64,000 nt of DNA from positions 3,316,215 through 3,380,214 of the forward strand of contig MU004181.1 in assembly GCA_010093605.1 (NCBI GenBank). Reading direction: 5' to 3'. Position numbers and translations under genes: made by a program. Numbering within the stretch: the stretch's first letter is position 1; every line of letters starts with the position of its first letter. This stretch comes from Lophium mytilinum. Its lineage: Eukaryota > Ascomycota > Dothideomycetes > Mytilinidiales > Mytilinidiaceae. Shown here in pieces: positions 35,163 to 44,878 of this stretch. The notes under the pieces were generated by a model. The model was not told the origin of the DNA, did not search any database, and saw only the letters and a list, made by a program, of their open reading frames with translations.

Positions 35163-35917
35163 GGTTGCGGTTGATAGTCGAGTCTGAATGTATAGCGCGG
35201 CCAGGCACAACATATAAGGCGTCGACGGGACCGAGAAGAGTCACAACACGATCTTGAGTCAGGCCATCTGGCTCGGGAAGGCTGAGATGTGGGGAACGCT
35301 TGGAGACTCCCTATGCGCTGCGGCCGGCAGGCTGAGACGGTTGCCTGCAGAAGTCAATCAAATCCACGGAAGGCTGAGGCGGCCGTCCAAGGGTGTCTCT
35401 GGATACCGTCCTATCAGGATCCGCTGTATGTGTCCAAGGGCGAGGGGCTCTTCTCGGCAGCAGGCTACATACAGATGGCCAGGACGTCAATACATGGCAT
35501 CATTGCACTGGCTGCTCACGACGGCTCCCGATGCCATTGGCTAACTCTACCCATCAAGCAGATAACACCACCACCTCCCAAACTGGCTGTCTACAGGATT
35601 CAGGATCGAGTTGTCAACTTACTCTGCAATGGGCGATGCCGGCGGAATAGTGCAGCTCTACTACACAGTCATAACGATGCCTGCTTCGGGAGGGGCCTAA
35701 CTGTTGACGTTGACACGAAGCCAATCATTCCCCGCAATTACGCACAGCCACCGCGTAGGAGACCTAGCGCCACTGCTAGTAAATCTACCCAGGTTGAGGG
35801 CCGCCCTTTCTCGTGACTCCTCCTTCTGCCCTTTTGCTCACGGCTTCGAACGTCTTGAAGTACGCTCAACTCTTGATGCTTGCAGTTCCTCGGGTAGATA
35901 CGGCAAATCCGAGTGCC
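35163..35917. other. Intergenic, no gene supported
   Basis: Contains an open plus frame of 175 codons (35289-35816) without motif, splice evidence or protein-like composition. It includes the RBR promoter. Confidence 0.5.
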
Positions 35918-36708
35918 TCAGCTCTTTCTGCAATGAGAAAGCTCGCAGGTGCACCAGTTCTGAATGTAGTCTAGCGTTCTGCCAGGCTGCAACTTCGAGA
36001 CATCAGCCACACAGCCTCGTTCATAACACTCAAACAACTGCGAAATAAGATAGTCGGGGACTTCCTTCCTCGAACTTTCCGAATGTTGCTCGTTGCAACG
36101 AGGTTCAAAGTAGTACGCTACGTAGCCACTGTTTGATGCTCCCCTGCACGTATATCGAATCTGATACCGCGAAACTTGAGCGTGGACATAACGAAACTGA
36201 GTCTTTCAAACCCTCTCTGCATCCAGAGAGCCATATCGAATATTACTTCAACTTCATTAACTGTCTCGCTCCATCGCAGTAATCTTGATCCGCAACGCAA
36301 ATATTTCTTTCTGTCCTCTTCCGTTTTCCAACTCACTTATATATGGCGGATGACTGTGCTGACTGGAACGAGATCTTCTTTCTCAGTCTTTCTAGGCAAA
36401 TCGATGGTGCGCCATTGGAATCGGCATTTTGCTTTGTTAGCCATCACCTGGAATGCTCTCTGGTTGGCGTAATCAACTTACTCGAAAGCCCGATGAAATT
36501 CTCAGCATGAAGACGCTCCATACGCGCCTTCAACCAAATCGGTGGTTTACGACTCAGCAATACAACCAAAAGGTGCAGCAACTCAATCGTCTCGTTGCCC
36601 TTATCACTGCCTCCTGATCTATACATATGCAATAGACCTGACTGCGCTGCAATCCGGGAAACTTCCGAACGCCACAAGCAAGACTAAAGTAGCCGGGACG
36701 GGTTTCAT
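35918..36708 (-). pseudogene. Small secreted-type cysteine-rich gene with one in-frame stop
   Basis: On minus, ATG at 36708 opens a signal-peptide-like exon (MKPVPATLVLLVAFGSFPDC). After an uncertain first intron, a protein-like exon ends at 36482; intron 36432-36481 (50 bases, CTAAC branch) joins in phase to TKCRFQWRTIDLPRKTEKED. Intron 36197-36246 (50 bases) joins in phase from ETVNEVE to FRYVHAQVSRYQIRYTC. The C-terminal exon has Cys pairs (TCRG, RCNE, ECYERGC, WCTCELSHC) and ends at 35918. One stop interrupts the otherwise continuous frame near the middle. The coding signal spans three exons, so the gene was real until recently, or the stop is skipped in a way I cannot see. No family or function is recognised. 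Confidence 0.55.
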
Positions 36709-38657
36709 ACTCGCTTCGGTGCACTAGAAACAGCCGCCCTTAAGACCATTAAACTTTATGCAGGCTCACGCCCACTTTCGCCGGAGCCCCACTACGCCTG
36801 CCAAGGGTGCACATGTGTTCCGGAGGCGACGGGAACAAGTGCAACACGAACCGCTGCGATGCACTAGAGACGGAGTAATTGCGATTGGGTAGCTGAGCGA
36901 GGTGAACGCTCTGGCTAGTCCAAAGGCTTGTGATACATCCACGCTGAGCCTCACATAGGCTGTCAAATAATCATCGACCCTCGTAGAAGGAGGTCTAGAA
37001 TAGGTGTTCTGAATCGGGTAAATTATGAATGGAGGGAACGATCTAGGTACAGGTCCGGACTGTCTCGAAGGTCACAGAGGTACCCTTGTACCGATACTTA
37101 TAGAGCATCTAGACTCGGCAACGAATCCTTCGCAAGCCATTCCTCGCTTCCTTGGGACGAGCCACAAGAACAACAGTGCTTATAAAAGCGCCTTCAAAAC
37201 CAAAGCCCCTTGACGAACTTTTTTGGGGTCAGGTCCGCGCCGGGGAGGAGGCATGAACAGTAGTGTGCATGCTAGCTGGAATATGCCGAACGGTTTCTCG
37301 GTCGGGCATGCCGGCGGGTCGAGAGCGGGCACAGTCGGACGGTCGTCTGGTAGTCGCCTGTTCAATAGCAGCTCTGAAACGCGCACGCTTCGTGCAGCAC
37401 ACACTCAGCGCAAACACCATCGGGAACGAGGTGCACTGCTCGCCATGGGCCGGGCATGTTCGCCGATCGTGCTCCATGGCGATCCGGAGCAAAGTCGATT
37501 ATCTCGTGATCTTCGACCCACAGATCGGCCGTCTGACAAGGCTGTTGCATCTCAGCTCTGCTATCGTGGAGATCGTCCAGATGCCGCTGTGCCACTCTTT
37601 ACAGACGCGGGACCAGTTGCCCACCAACCCCCCAAAAAGCAGGAGAGTCATGTTCATTGACCCAGGGTCCAGCTTGAATCACGCGGCGCTGGCCGAGATC
37701 CTCAGGTATCCGGCTAAGGGCCGTCCCCCTCCCGCCGGAATGGTATGGACGCGCCCTGACGAGCCAAGCAATTCCCAGCCGCGTCCACGGCTGGCGCCAT
37801 TGTTGCCACACGCCTCCATCGCCTTCATCGCCAAGCACTATTAGGTACTGAGTTCCAGGGTTCGACGCTGTGACGCTACATGCGCCGATATTCGTTGCTC
37901 GTCTCTCCCTGGAGCAATTAGTCCGGAAAGCAGGCACGCAGGGCATTTTCCGTCTTTCCACAACTCCTATCTCCTAGGATCTCTCGTGTCCAGGCTGGCG
38001 GTACCTGGGTGCTGCACGCGTAGTTGCAACAACATGTCGAACTCAAAGGGGGAGAGTGGGGGACGAGGCCCTCGGTACGCCGACACGAGCTAGGAGCCGC
38101 ATCAACGGCGTGGCGCGATCCAACACCGGACCCAACCTTCGAAGTCAATCCCATGCCATCCTGAGTCGTGGTGGCTCTAGCTGGCCGAAAGTCCCCCCTC
38201 GGTATCCTTGCAACAGGGCATCTTGCCATTGTCTGTCCAATCTAATCGCATACTGTCGTCCCATTCACGGCTTTTCCCTCCCAATGCCGTTCCACGCCAT
38301 TGTCGTCCTGAGTCGCACCCTCCGCTCTCGACTCCATCTCTCTGGTTCCCGCCATCGAGCGAGGCCTGCATTGCGCGACCATTCCTGTTGCTGGCTGGCT
38401 GGTGCAGCGAGATGCAACAGGACCTCCGTCTCTCCACCATGTCGTCTAGCACGAGGCTACATCCTTATCCTGTCCCCATTTTTTTGTGCCTAGAGACACC
38501 ATGACTTGCAAGGAGTCGTGGAGCCTGTCTCCTGCAATAAAACCCTGTGCACCTCCCCTACTGCCGCCAGTGAGCACATCTTGACTTCTTACATCAGTAC
38601 TCTCCCTCCCTAGCTTCTGCGTCTCTGCGCGTACACTCGGTGCGCCTGTCTTTCAAC
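36709..38657. other. Intergenic, no gene supported
   Basis: Nearly 2 kb. GC-rich between 37200 and 37800, where overlapping frames stand open on both strands; none shows motifs or exon structure. The last 60 bases, with CTCTCCCTCCC, are a typical pyrimidine-rich leader of the gene at 38658. Confidence 0.5.
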
Positions 38658-40112
38658 ATGCACGCACTCAAAGTGGAGTCATGGTGCTGGTACGGTGTCG
38701 TGGTGATCTTCGTCTTGGCCCGGCTGTAAGTGCCCTCCAGCGCCAAAATACTCCAAGACTCGTACTCATGAATACAGCGTGTCTCGAACAATGTTATTGG
38801 GCTCTGTGAAACGACTGCAAATCGACGACTATCTTATGACGTTTGCGCTTGTGAGTGACCATTTCGCCGAGAGTATGATACTCATACTGAGCACATTTTT
38901 TCCAGTGTACCTACACCGCGCTGGTAGTCACCTTGAACATCTCTGCGGATTGCGTCAGCAACCTCATTGATCCCTCTCTGGTTCCCGCTTTGTCGCAACA
39001 AGAGATTCGAGACAGGCAGTATGGCAGCAAAATGGGTCTTACGGTCGAGCAGCTGCAATGCGGTACTTTGTGGATCGTCAAAGCTTGCTTGTTATTCATG
39101 TACGGCCGGTTGACGTGAGTTATCCCATCCGATGCTTTAGACTTGTCGCTGACTTGCATAGCATGAGCTTGAAGCAAAATGTAGCTGTCAAATGGGTTGC
39201 TGGTTACACTGCCTTCTCGTTCGTTCTCATGGAGATCCTCTACTATGGTGTCTGGTGCAGACCATTCCGAGGCTACTGGATGGTGCCGGCGCCGAGCAGT
39301 ATGTATAAATGTGGACCATCATTGAGTGATTCTAACAAACTCATAGTTCAATGCTCCGCCGTTATCAATCATCTCATTACGCAGGCTGTCCTCAACATCT
39401 CCTCTGATCTACTCATTATTATGATTCCTATGCCACTGCTTATTCAAGCTCAACTGCCCCTCAAGAGGAAGGTCATTCTGTTCGCTATTTTTGGTCTTGG
39501 CTTCTTCGAAGTAAGTCTTAAAAGATGCTTTAAAAGCCAGTAGTCCATAACTAACCCACTTACCTCCAGATCCTTTGCGCTATCCTCACCAAGGTCTACA
39601 GCTTCACAGAGCCATTCGGCGTAAACTGGGTTTTCTGGTACATCCGCGAGTCCTCAACCGCCATTATCGTCTCAAACGCGCCATTTACCTGGACACTCCT
39701 CCAACGCATGATACCTCGACTCAAGTCCTTTGCCGGTCGGTCCACTGGCGAGAAATACAGCGTCTCTCGCCCAGGCGTTAGCGGCACTATCAGCGGTCGC
39801 AACCGGAACACATACCTTCAACACAAAGATCACCCCTCCACCGGAGCCACCAGCCGGCTCGATCGCGATATTGAGCGAAGCGAAAGCACAGAGCGTATCC
39901 ATGGCGGTGGGGGGGACGTCCCGCTTGAGATCTGGCATCGGACTGAGATGACTGTGTCCGATAATAAATCGCCTAGCGGAGACAAGGGTCCGATCGTCAC
40001 TATCGAGCCAGCTGGAAGGCTGCCGCAAAGGAAGAGGAGCGATGATCTCAGTAGTTCAGACGATAAGAGCATCGACATGGGAGTTTCTACTACAATCGCC
40101 GGGCGGCGGTAG
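38658..40112 (+). CDS. Second rhodopsin-fold (satratoxin SC4-like) integral membrane protein
   Basis: Six exons (38658-38725, 38778-38850, 38906-39114, 39162-39298, 39347-39510, 39570-40112) give 397 residues. Seven spans fit the fungal rhodopsin-fold family: SWCWYGVVVIFVLARL, LQIDDYLMTFAL with the conserved DD, LWIVKACLLFMYGRLT, GYTAFSFVLMEILYYGVWC, then VLNISSDLLIIMIPMPLL and KVILFAIFGLGFFEILCAIL. The IVKACLLFMYGR and SSDL-IP segments are the most typical parts. A polar C-terminal tail of about 120 residues follows. It is only distantly similar to the member at 18355 and has a different intron count. Function is unproven for the family. Confidence 0.87.
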
Positions 40113-40210
40113 CCGACTTGTTTCCTTCGTCTGCCACTCATATTCTCGAATTACATTTCTTGTTCTCTAACTTCATGTAAAGTCCTACCTAGACTTCCTT
40201 TTTTACGGCT

Positions 40211-40978
40211 TTGGGTGGCTACTGTCTGGAGTACGTGGTTCCTTTTTCTTGGGCTGATACCAATATCTGTCATGCGTTCGAGCCTCGTCTCGTGTTGGAT
40301 GCTGTAAATCATCACTGGGGAATTATGTTTATGAACTCAAAATCTTTGGAAACTTTCATTGGCTGTATGTCTTTCCGCTGCTCGTTCCCTTCTCTCATGC
40401 CTCACCAAAGAAACCTTCTCCGGATACCCAGGCTCATTGCGCCACACCTACCAGAAACAAGCAGGAGAACTTGTTGGTCATATCTGTGTAGGGGGATCAG
40501 AAAACCGGGACTACCAAGCTGTCATTTCAACAATACTATACCTTCGTCGCAATCATGCCATTTGGACACCATATTTACGTATTCCAAAGGACTCGGCATC
40601 GGGACCATCTTCTACGTCGGACGGAACGGGCTCAAAATATTGCCCTTGAAATTTCGAACCCGTCCACGCCATCTTAATGCTCAAAGCCGAAACGGAAGTT
40701 TCAAAAAGGAGCACGCAGCACTGGAAGCACGCCTGAACCTACAACAGGATATAACGGCAGGCGCCTGTCAGCATAACCAAATACATGAGCAAACAATCTC
40801 CAACATGGAACCGTGTACGGCGGTGGAAGGAGGACTAGAAGCTATACAGTTTGTAGCTGTCCCACAAGTGTGGGTTGAAGGGGATAAGAACTGTCCGGGA
40901 TACAGCGCAGAATGCGCAAAACGAGCGCAAGTAGAAACGGAGGAAGAGGAGGAGAGTAAATCCAGAGCGGAGATATAG
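40211..40978 (+). CDS. Open frame of uncertain reality
   Basis: An uninterrupted 255-codon frame beginning with MGGYCLEYVV. The first half does not look like protein; the last 90 residues are more convincing (HAALEARLNLQQDITAG, then an acidic end). There is no domain, no membrane segment and no intron. It begins only 98 bases after the rhodopsin-fold gene and could be chance or the tail of its 3' UTR. Confidence 0.2.
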   Translation: MGGYCLEYVVPFSWADTNICHAFEPRLVLDAVNHHWGIMFMNSKSLETFIGCMSFRCSFPSLMPHQRNLLRIPRLIAPHLPETSRRTCWSYLCRGIRKPGLPSCHFNNTIPSSQSCHLDTIFTYSKGLGIGTIFYVGRNGLKILPLKFRTRPRHLNAQSRNGSFKKEHAALEARLNLQQDITAGACQHNQIHEQTISNMEPCTAVEGGLEAIQFVAVPQVWVEGDKNCPGYSAECAKRAQVETEEEEESKSRAEI

Positions 40979-41357
40979 AGGCAGGAGATATCTGAAAGAA
41001 TGATCAGAAGGGAATTTGCTAGTGATTAGTGAGGTGAGAAAGAATCTGAAGACGGCGACGAGTATGAATGGAGCGCGTACGAATAGGAAACTTTTTGATG
41101 AGCTACTCGGTGCCTAAATGAGTAATTAGTATGCGAAGGGTCACTCAGCATGCGTCATCATCACTGACAAGTCAAGTTGCAGCCAACATGTTCTTATAAG
41201 ATGTCAAAAAAGTAGATCCGCCCACCTGCAGCGGTGTAAGAAATGGGCTCGTGCCAGTCTAGATTGCATCTAAATTCCTAAGGAAAGGCTTACTTCAGAC
41301 GCATAAAGCTTAAACTTGCTTCTCTAGCCAAGATACACCACATGAACAGCGTAGATG

Positions 41358-41565
41358 GCACGTGATGAGATACCTGTTCGGGCAGGTCTTGGCAGTGCGC
41401 AAAAGGCGTGGAAGGCGGAGAGGGTTGCGTCAAAATTGTAGGGCGGTTTAACTGAACCCTGAACCCCCCGTTAAACCGTCGAGGCAATTTGGGCGCAACT
41501 TTCTCGGCCTTCCACGCCTTTTACGCACTGCCAAGACTTGCTCGAACAAGTATCTGATCACGTGC
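41358..41565. repeat. Fold-back (near-palindromic) element, arms about 95 bp
   Basis: Left arm 41358-41452 and right arm 41470-41565 are inverted copies with a 17-base spacer. Over the outer 80 bases they match at 70 positions; seven of ten differences are transitions. Both ends begin GCACGTGAT and the arms contain the block AGTCTTGGCAGTGCG. The inner 15 bases diverge but end in GGTTTAAC on both sides. No target-site duplication is obvious. It could be a small non-autonomous element or a hairpin transcript source. It ends 75 bases before the start of the next gene. Confidence 0.85.
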
Positions 41566-41640
41566 AGCCCTCGGTGTCAAGATCCGACTCACCTTTCAAG
41601 CTTCAACATCCCCATGTCATACAAGTAGTAATACCCCACC

Positions 41641-42276
41641 ATGCAGCGTCCACGCAACCGCCAACCCCGCGATTCCAACTCCAGCTCCCGAGGACGTCAA
41701 AACCCCCGCGGAGGAGGGCGCCCCTCCCACCACCATCCCCCACGATCCTACAACTCCTCTAGCTCTGTGCCCTCCTTCTCCGCCCTCGCCGCTGGCACCC
41801 CTGTTTCCATCGTTTTAAAAATCGATCAGCCTACCGGGCACCAGGTCCGCGGTATAGTGGCGGACCTGCTGACGCGGGGCGATCATCCCCGCGGCGTAAA
41901 AGTGCGGTTGCGAGACGGGCGTGTAGGGCGAGTGCAAGGGCTTGTTTCGGTTACGGAAGGAGAGGCAGGGGAGGCGATAGTGGGCGGTGTTGGGGCAAAA
42001 CTGGGGCGGGATGGTGAGAATGATAGGATAAGTGGAAGAGGTGGGCAGTTCAAGTATACGGATGTGCGGGAAGAGGAGGATGGGGAACATGAAGAGAGGG
42101 TGAGCAGTCTGGCGGATTATTGTCCGCAGCTGGCACAGTTGGAACAGAGGGAGAACCTTCAGGTGGAAAGGGGTAATCTGGGCGTCGAGAGCGTGACGGC
42201 AACGTGTCCGGTCTGTGGGGAGTTTGAGGGCGATGAGGTGGCTGTGGCACATCATGTTGAGGAACATTTTCGGTGA
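41641..42276 (+). CDS. DUF2196 (YwbE-like) protein with C-terminal zinc-finger motif
   Basis: A single exon of 211 codons. Residues about 1-45 are Arg/Ser/Gly/Pro-rich. Residues 49-105 match the YwbE/DUF2196 domain: GTPVSIVLKIDQPTGHQVRG, ADLLTRGDHPRGVKVRLRDG and VGRVQ. The C-terminus has CPVCGEFEGDEVAVAHHVEEH, a C2H2/UBZ-like zinc motif. In bacteria the DUF2196 protein is short and of unknown function; the fungal version adds the basic leader and the finger, which suggests nucleic-acid or ubiquitin binding, an inference only. No intron is present. The coding sequence changes from C-rich in the first third to G-rich afterwards. Confidence 0.85.
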   Translation: MQRPRNRQPRDSNSSSRGRQNPRGGGRPSHHHPPRSYNSSSSVPSFSALAAGTPVSIVLKIDQPTGHQVRGIVADLLTRGDHPRGVKVRLRDGRVGRVQGLVSVTEGEAGEAIVGGVGAKLGRDGENDRISGRGGQFKYTDVREEEDGEHEERVSSLADYCPQLAQLEQRENLQVERGNLGVESVTATCPVCGEFEGDEVAVAHHVEEHFR

Positions 42277-42724
42277 AAGAATATGGCGCTATGCAATGGA
42301 TGCTGCAAACTATCGACGACATGACACCTCACAAGGCCCACCATTCGGGGCAATGAGGTAAGGAAGGAAGGAAGAATTCTACGAGGTACCCACAGGTGGC
42401 CTCGCTTTCCTGATGAGATACGGGCCCTGGGCTTCACGCGCAATCAAACGAGTACCTGAGGATGACTCGCTCCATGCCCACTATTTTCAAAGGATCAACC
42501 CAGGATATCAAACTTGAAAGGAGTGGTTCATATGTCTTCAATGGCTTGTAAATGCGGAGCAACGAGCTCGGCTTCACTTCAAAAATCGCAATGTTCGAAT
42601 GTACTGAAGCATTCTCCAACAACGAAATGGCAAGGTAAACCGGGAAATTATACAGTTGCTCCTAAAACCTCACAAAACAATATTTTCCCTCTTTATTGGA
42701 AACCTACCAAAACGTACAGTCTTC
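42277..42724. other. Intergenic between convergent genes
   Basis: A 448-base stretch between the 3' ends of the DUF2196 gene (plus) and the DAL5-like carrier (minus). No coding signal. Confidence 0.6.
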
Positions 42725-44423
42725 CTACAATATATATCGGAAACTCTCTTGTTCCCAATCGGTTTCATCCAATCCAAAGGATGGCAACCCAACAACACCC
42801 TCGCCCCCTTTCTTCTTCGGCTCCACCTCAACGACAACACCTTGTAGTCGGTCCCTACGCTTGTTTTCCCAATCCATATATTGTCGAAGTGTCATAATCG
42901 TCAAAATACCCAAGCATAGACAAATCATATACGTTTTACATCCAGTCCGATAAAACGGCGCCTCTTTTGCAAGAAAGACCTGCGGACCGGCGATATTACC
43001 AGCACAATACGCCAAGAACAGGATTCCACTGGTGACAGTCTTCTTAGTATATCCTGCAACATCGCTGGCAATCATGCTCAAACTGAGAGGGAACGCTGCG
43101 GCATACGCGCCGAATATAAACACCCCGAAGAGCTTTGCGCCAACCTGGTCCTGCGGGAGGTAGCCGACGAGTGCCCACCCGAGTAGAGAGATGCAAAGGA
43201 GGACGGCGATGATGATACAGCGGGATTTTCGGAGCTTGGAGGTTAGGTAGGAGGACGTAAGGACCATAATGACCTGGCAAGCGCCCTGGGGCATCGTAAG
43301 GAGGAGGGTGTCCAATTGGCCGTACTTGAAGCCCTTTATGATGAGGGACGAAAACTATCGAGTGTAAGCACGCGCAGGAGACCGAATTCCGGGCGATACT
43401 TACGTTGGTGTAGCCGCCGTTAGGCATGCTAGTAAAGATTGTATAGAAGAACAGAAGCCAAGTCTTGGGATCCTTCACTGCCTCGATAGCTTGAGATCGC
43501 TTCCAGACATTTGACTTAAAGCTATGCGTCTGTTTCTGAGGTCGGCTGTGAGCAATCTCACGCTCGTGCGGCGTCAGCCACCTCGCCTTCAAGGCGCTGT
43601 CCGGGAGGAAGAACAGGATCACTCCAGACCATGCAAAGGTAATGAGGCCAAAGATGATGAACATCCACCTCCAAGCCGCCAACACACCATCCGTGTACCC
43701 AATAGCATACGCCAAGAGACCACCGATGATAGCAGCAGTGCCATTCCCCGCAAACCAGATGCCATGACGCCAACCATGCTCGGAGGGCTTGTACCACAGT
43801 CCAGTAATGAGACTGAAGCCAGGGCTGATGACACTCTCGAGAGCACCGAGGAAGAAGCGAATGGCCATGAGGCTCGCGAAGCTATTGACGGCGCCATGAC
43901 AGGCAAGAATGATAGACCAGATGAATATGGTTGTGGCGAGGTACTTGCCGATTGGAAATTTGACGAAGCCGACAGAGCCTGGGAGGGAGGCTGTAAGGTA
44001 GCCGAAGTAGAAGATGCTACTGGCCCAGGAGTATTGTTGGCCGACGAGGTGCTGCGGTGGTGTCAGAATGGTAGTTGAGTGTTTGGGGTTCAAAGGGTGC
44101 GCACCGTGTCTTCTCTCAGTCCGTAGACTGCGGCATATCCGAGAGTGATCTTGTCGAGGTATTGAAGGGCGTATGTCATGAACATAAGCGGCATCAAGCT
44201 ATCGTGGGTAAATTCAGTTCTATGGCTCTTGGCTTTCGGAGGGGTGTACGGCTTTGGAGTCAACATACTGGAGGTCAATCTTTCTCAGGATTCGTTTCTC
44301 TTCCTCGTCGATGATGACTAGGTCTACTGCACCCTGTTTCTCCTCATCGTGGGTTATGTCTGTTGTTGCAGCCATAGTGTCCTTCTCGAGGGCAGCATCT
44401 GAAGTTTGGATTGGGGTTGACAT
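42725..44423 (-). CDS. DAL5-like major-facilitator carrier (anion:cation symporter family)
   Basis: Minus exons 44423-44269, 44198-44105, 44051-43404 and 43354-42725 give 508 residues and about 12 spans. RKIDLHLMPLMFMTYALQYLDKITLGYAAV is the signature first span of the fungal allantoate/ureidosuccinate/nicotinate/dipeptide carrier group; it is followed by GQQYSWASSIFYFGYL, VISPGFSLITGLWYKPSEHG and AIEAVKDPKTWLLFF. Such carriers import small carboxylates with protons at the plasma membrane. The soluble N-terminus is acidic and Thr-rich. It is transcribed divergently from a Zn2Cys6 regulator with 455 bases between the starts, and an M20 amidohydrolase is next but one, which together suggest uptake and cleavage of an amide-type nitrogen source. 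The exact substrate is unknown. Confidence 0.93.
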
Positions 44424-44878
44424 CTCGAAAGTGATTTGAATCTTAGGTTTTTCTTGAATTTGAACATATCTCTTTAGAGCTTGCGTGTAATATATATCTT
44501 CTCGCGGCAACCTATGGCAATGCCTCGTTTGGCAGGTCACCATCCTCGTAGCCTTGTGGCAAAACCAACATTCCCCTTATCCGTAAATATGTATCACTTT
44601 CTAACCTAATCATCTAGCAAGCGAATTGCCTAGAGAATCCCACGAACTGATATCACTTTTCATTGGATATTTTTGGCGACCAAATCCCTGCCCTGCATGA
44701 ACTTGCATGAACGAGTCCGGTTGTGGTATGGTTTTAGTTAGTGGCATTCAGCTCAGCCTCCACCGTCATCCTTCACGGGGGATAAGCAACGTCTAACATC
44801 AACCTAACAGCTCGAGCGCTCATAAAGCATAGACGTGTTGCTAATCTATCAGGTCGGCAATGAAGCATCCACGTAGAA
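44424..44878. promoter_or_regulatory. Shared divergent promoter of carrier and Zn2Cys6 regulator
   Basis: The 455 bases between the two divergent starts must hold both promoters. Several CGG/CCG triplets occur (for example in GAGTCCGGTTG and CACCGTCATCC), the half-sites favoured by Zn2Cys6 proteins, but no clean inverted or direct pair stands out. AT-rich stretches lie next to the carrier start. Confidence 0.45.

Larger units (their letters stand above)
40113..41640. other. Intergenic with a fold-back element
   Basis: The stretch contains an isolated plus open frame (40211-40978, listed separately) and a nearly palindromic element at 41358-41565. The remainder is AT-rich and shows nothing else. 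Confidence 0.5.

Noticed and set aside
35289-35816. 175-codon plus open frame
   Set aside because: No motif, no homologous feel and no promoter-like leader.
37263-37844. 193-codon plus open frame
   Set aside because: Simultaneously open on minus, with no motif or splice evidence.
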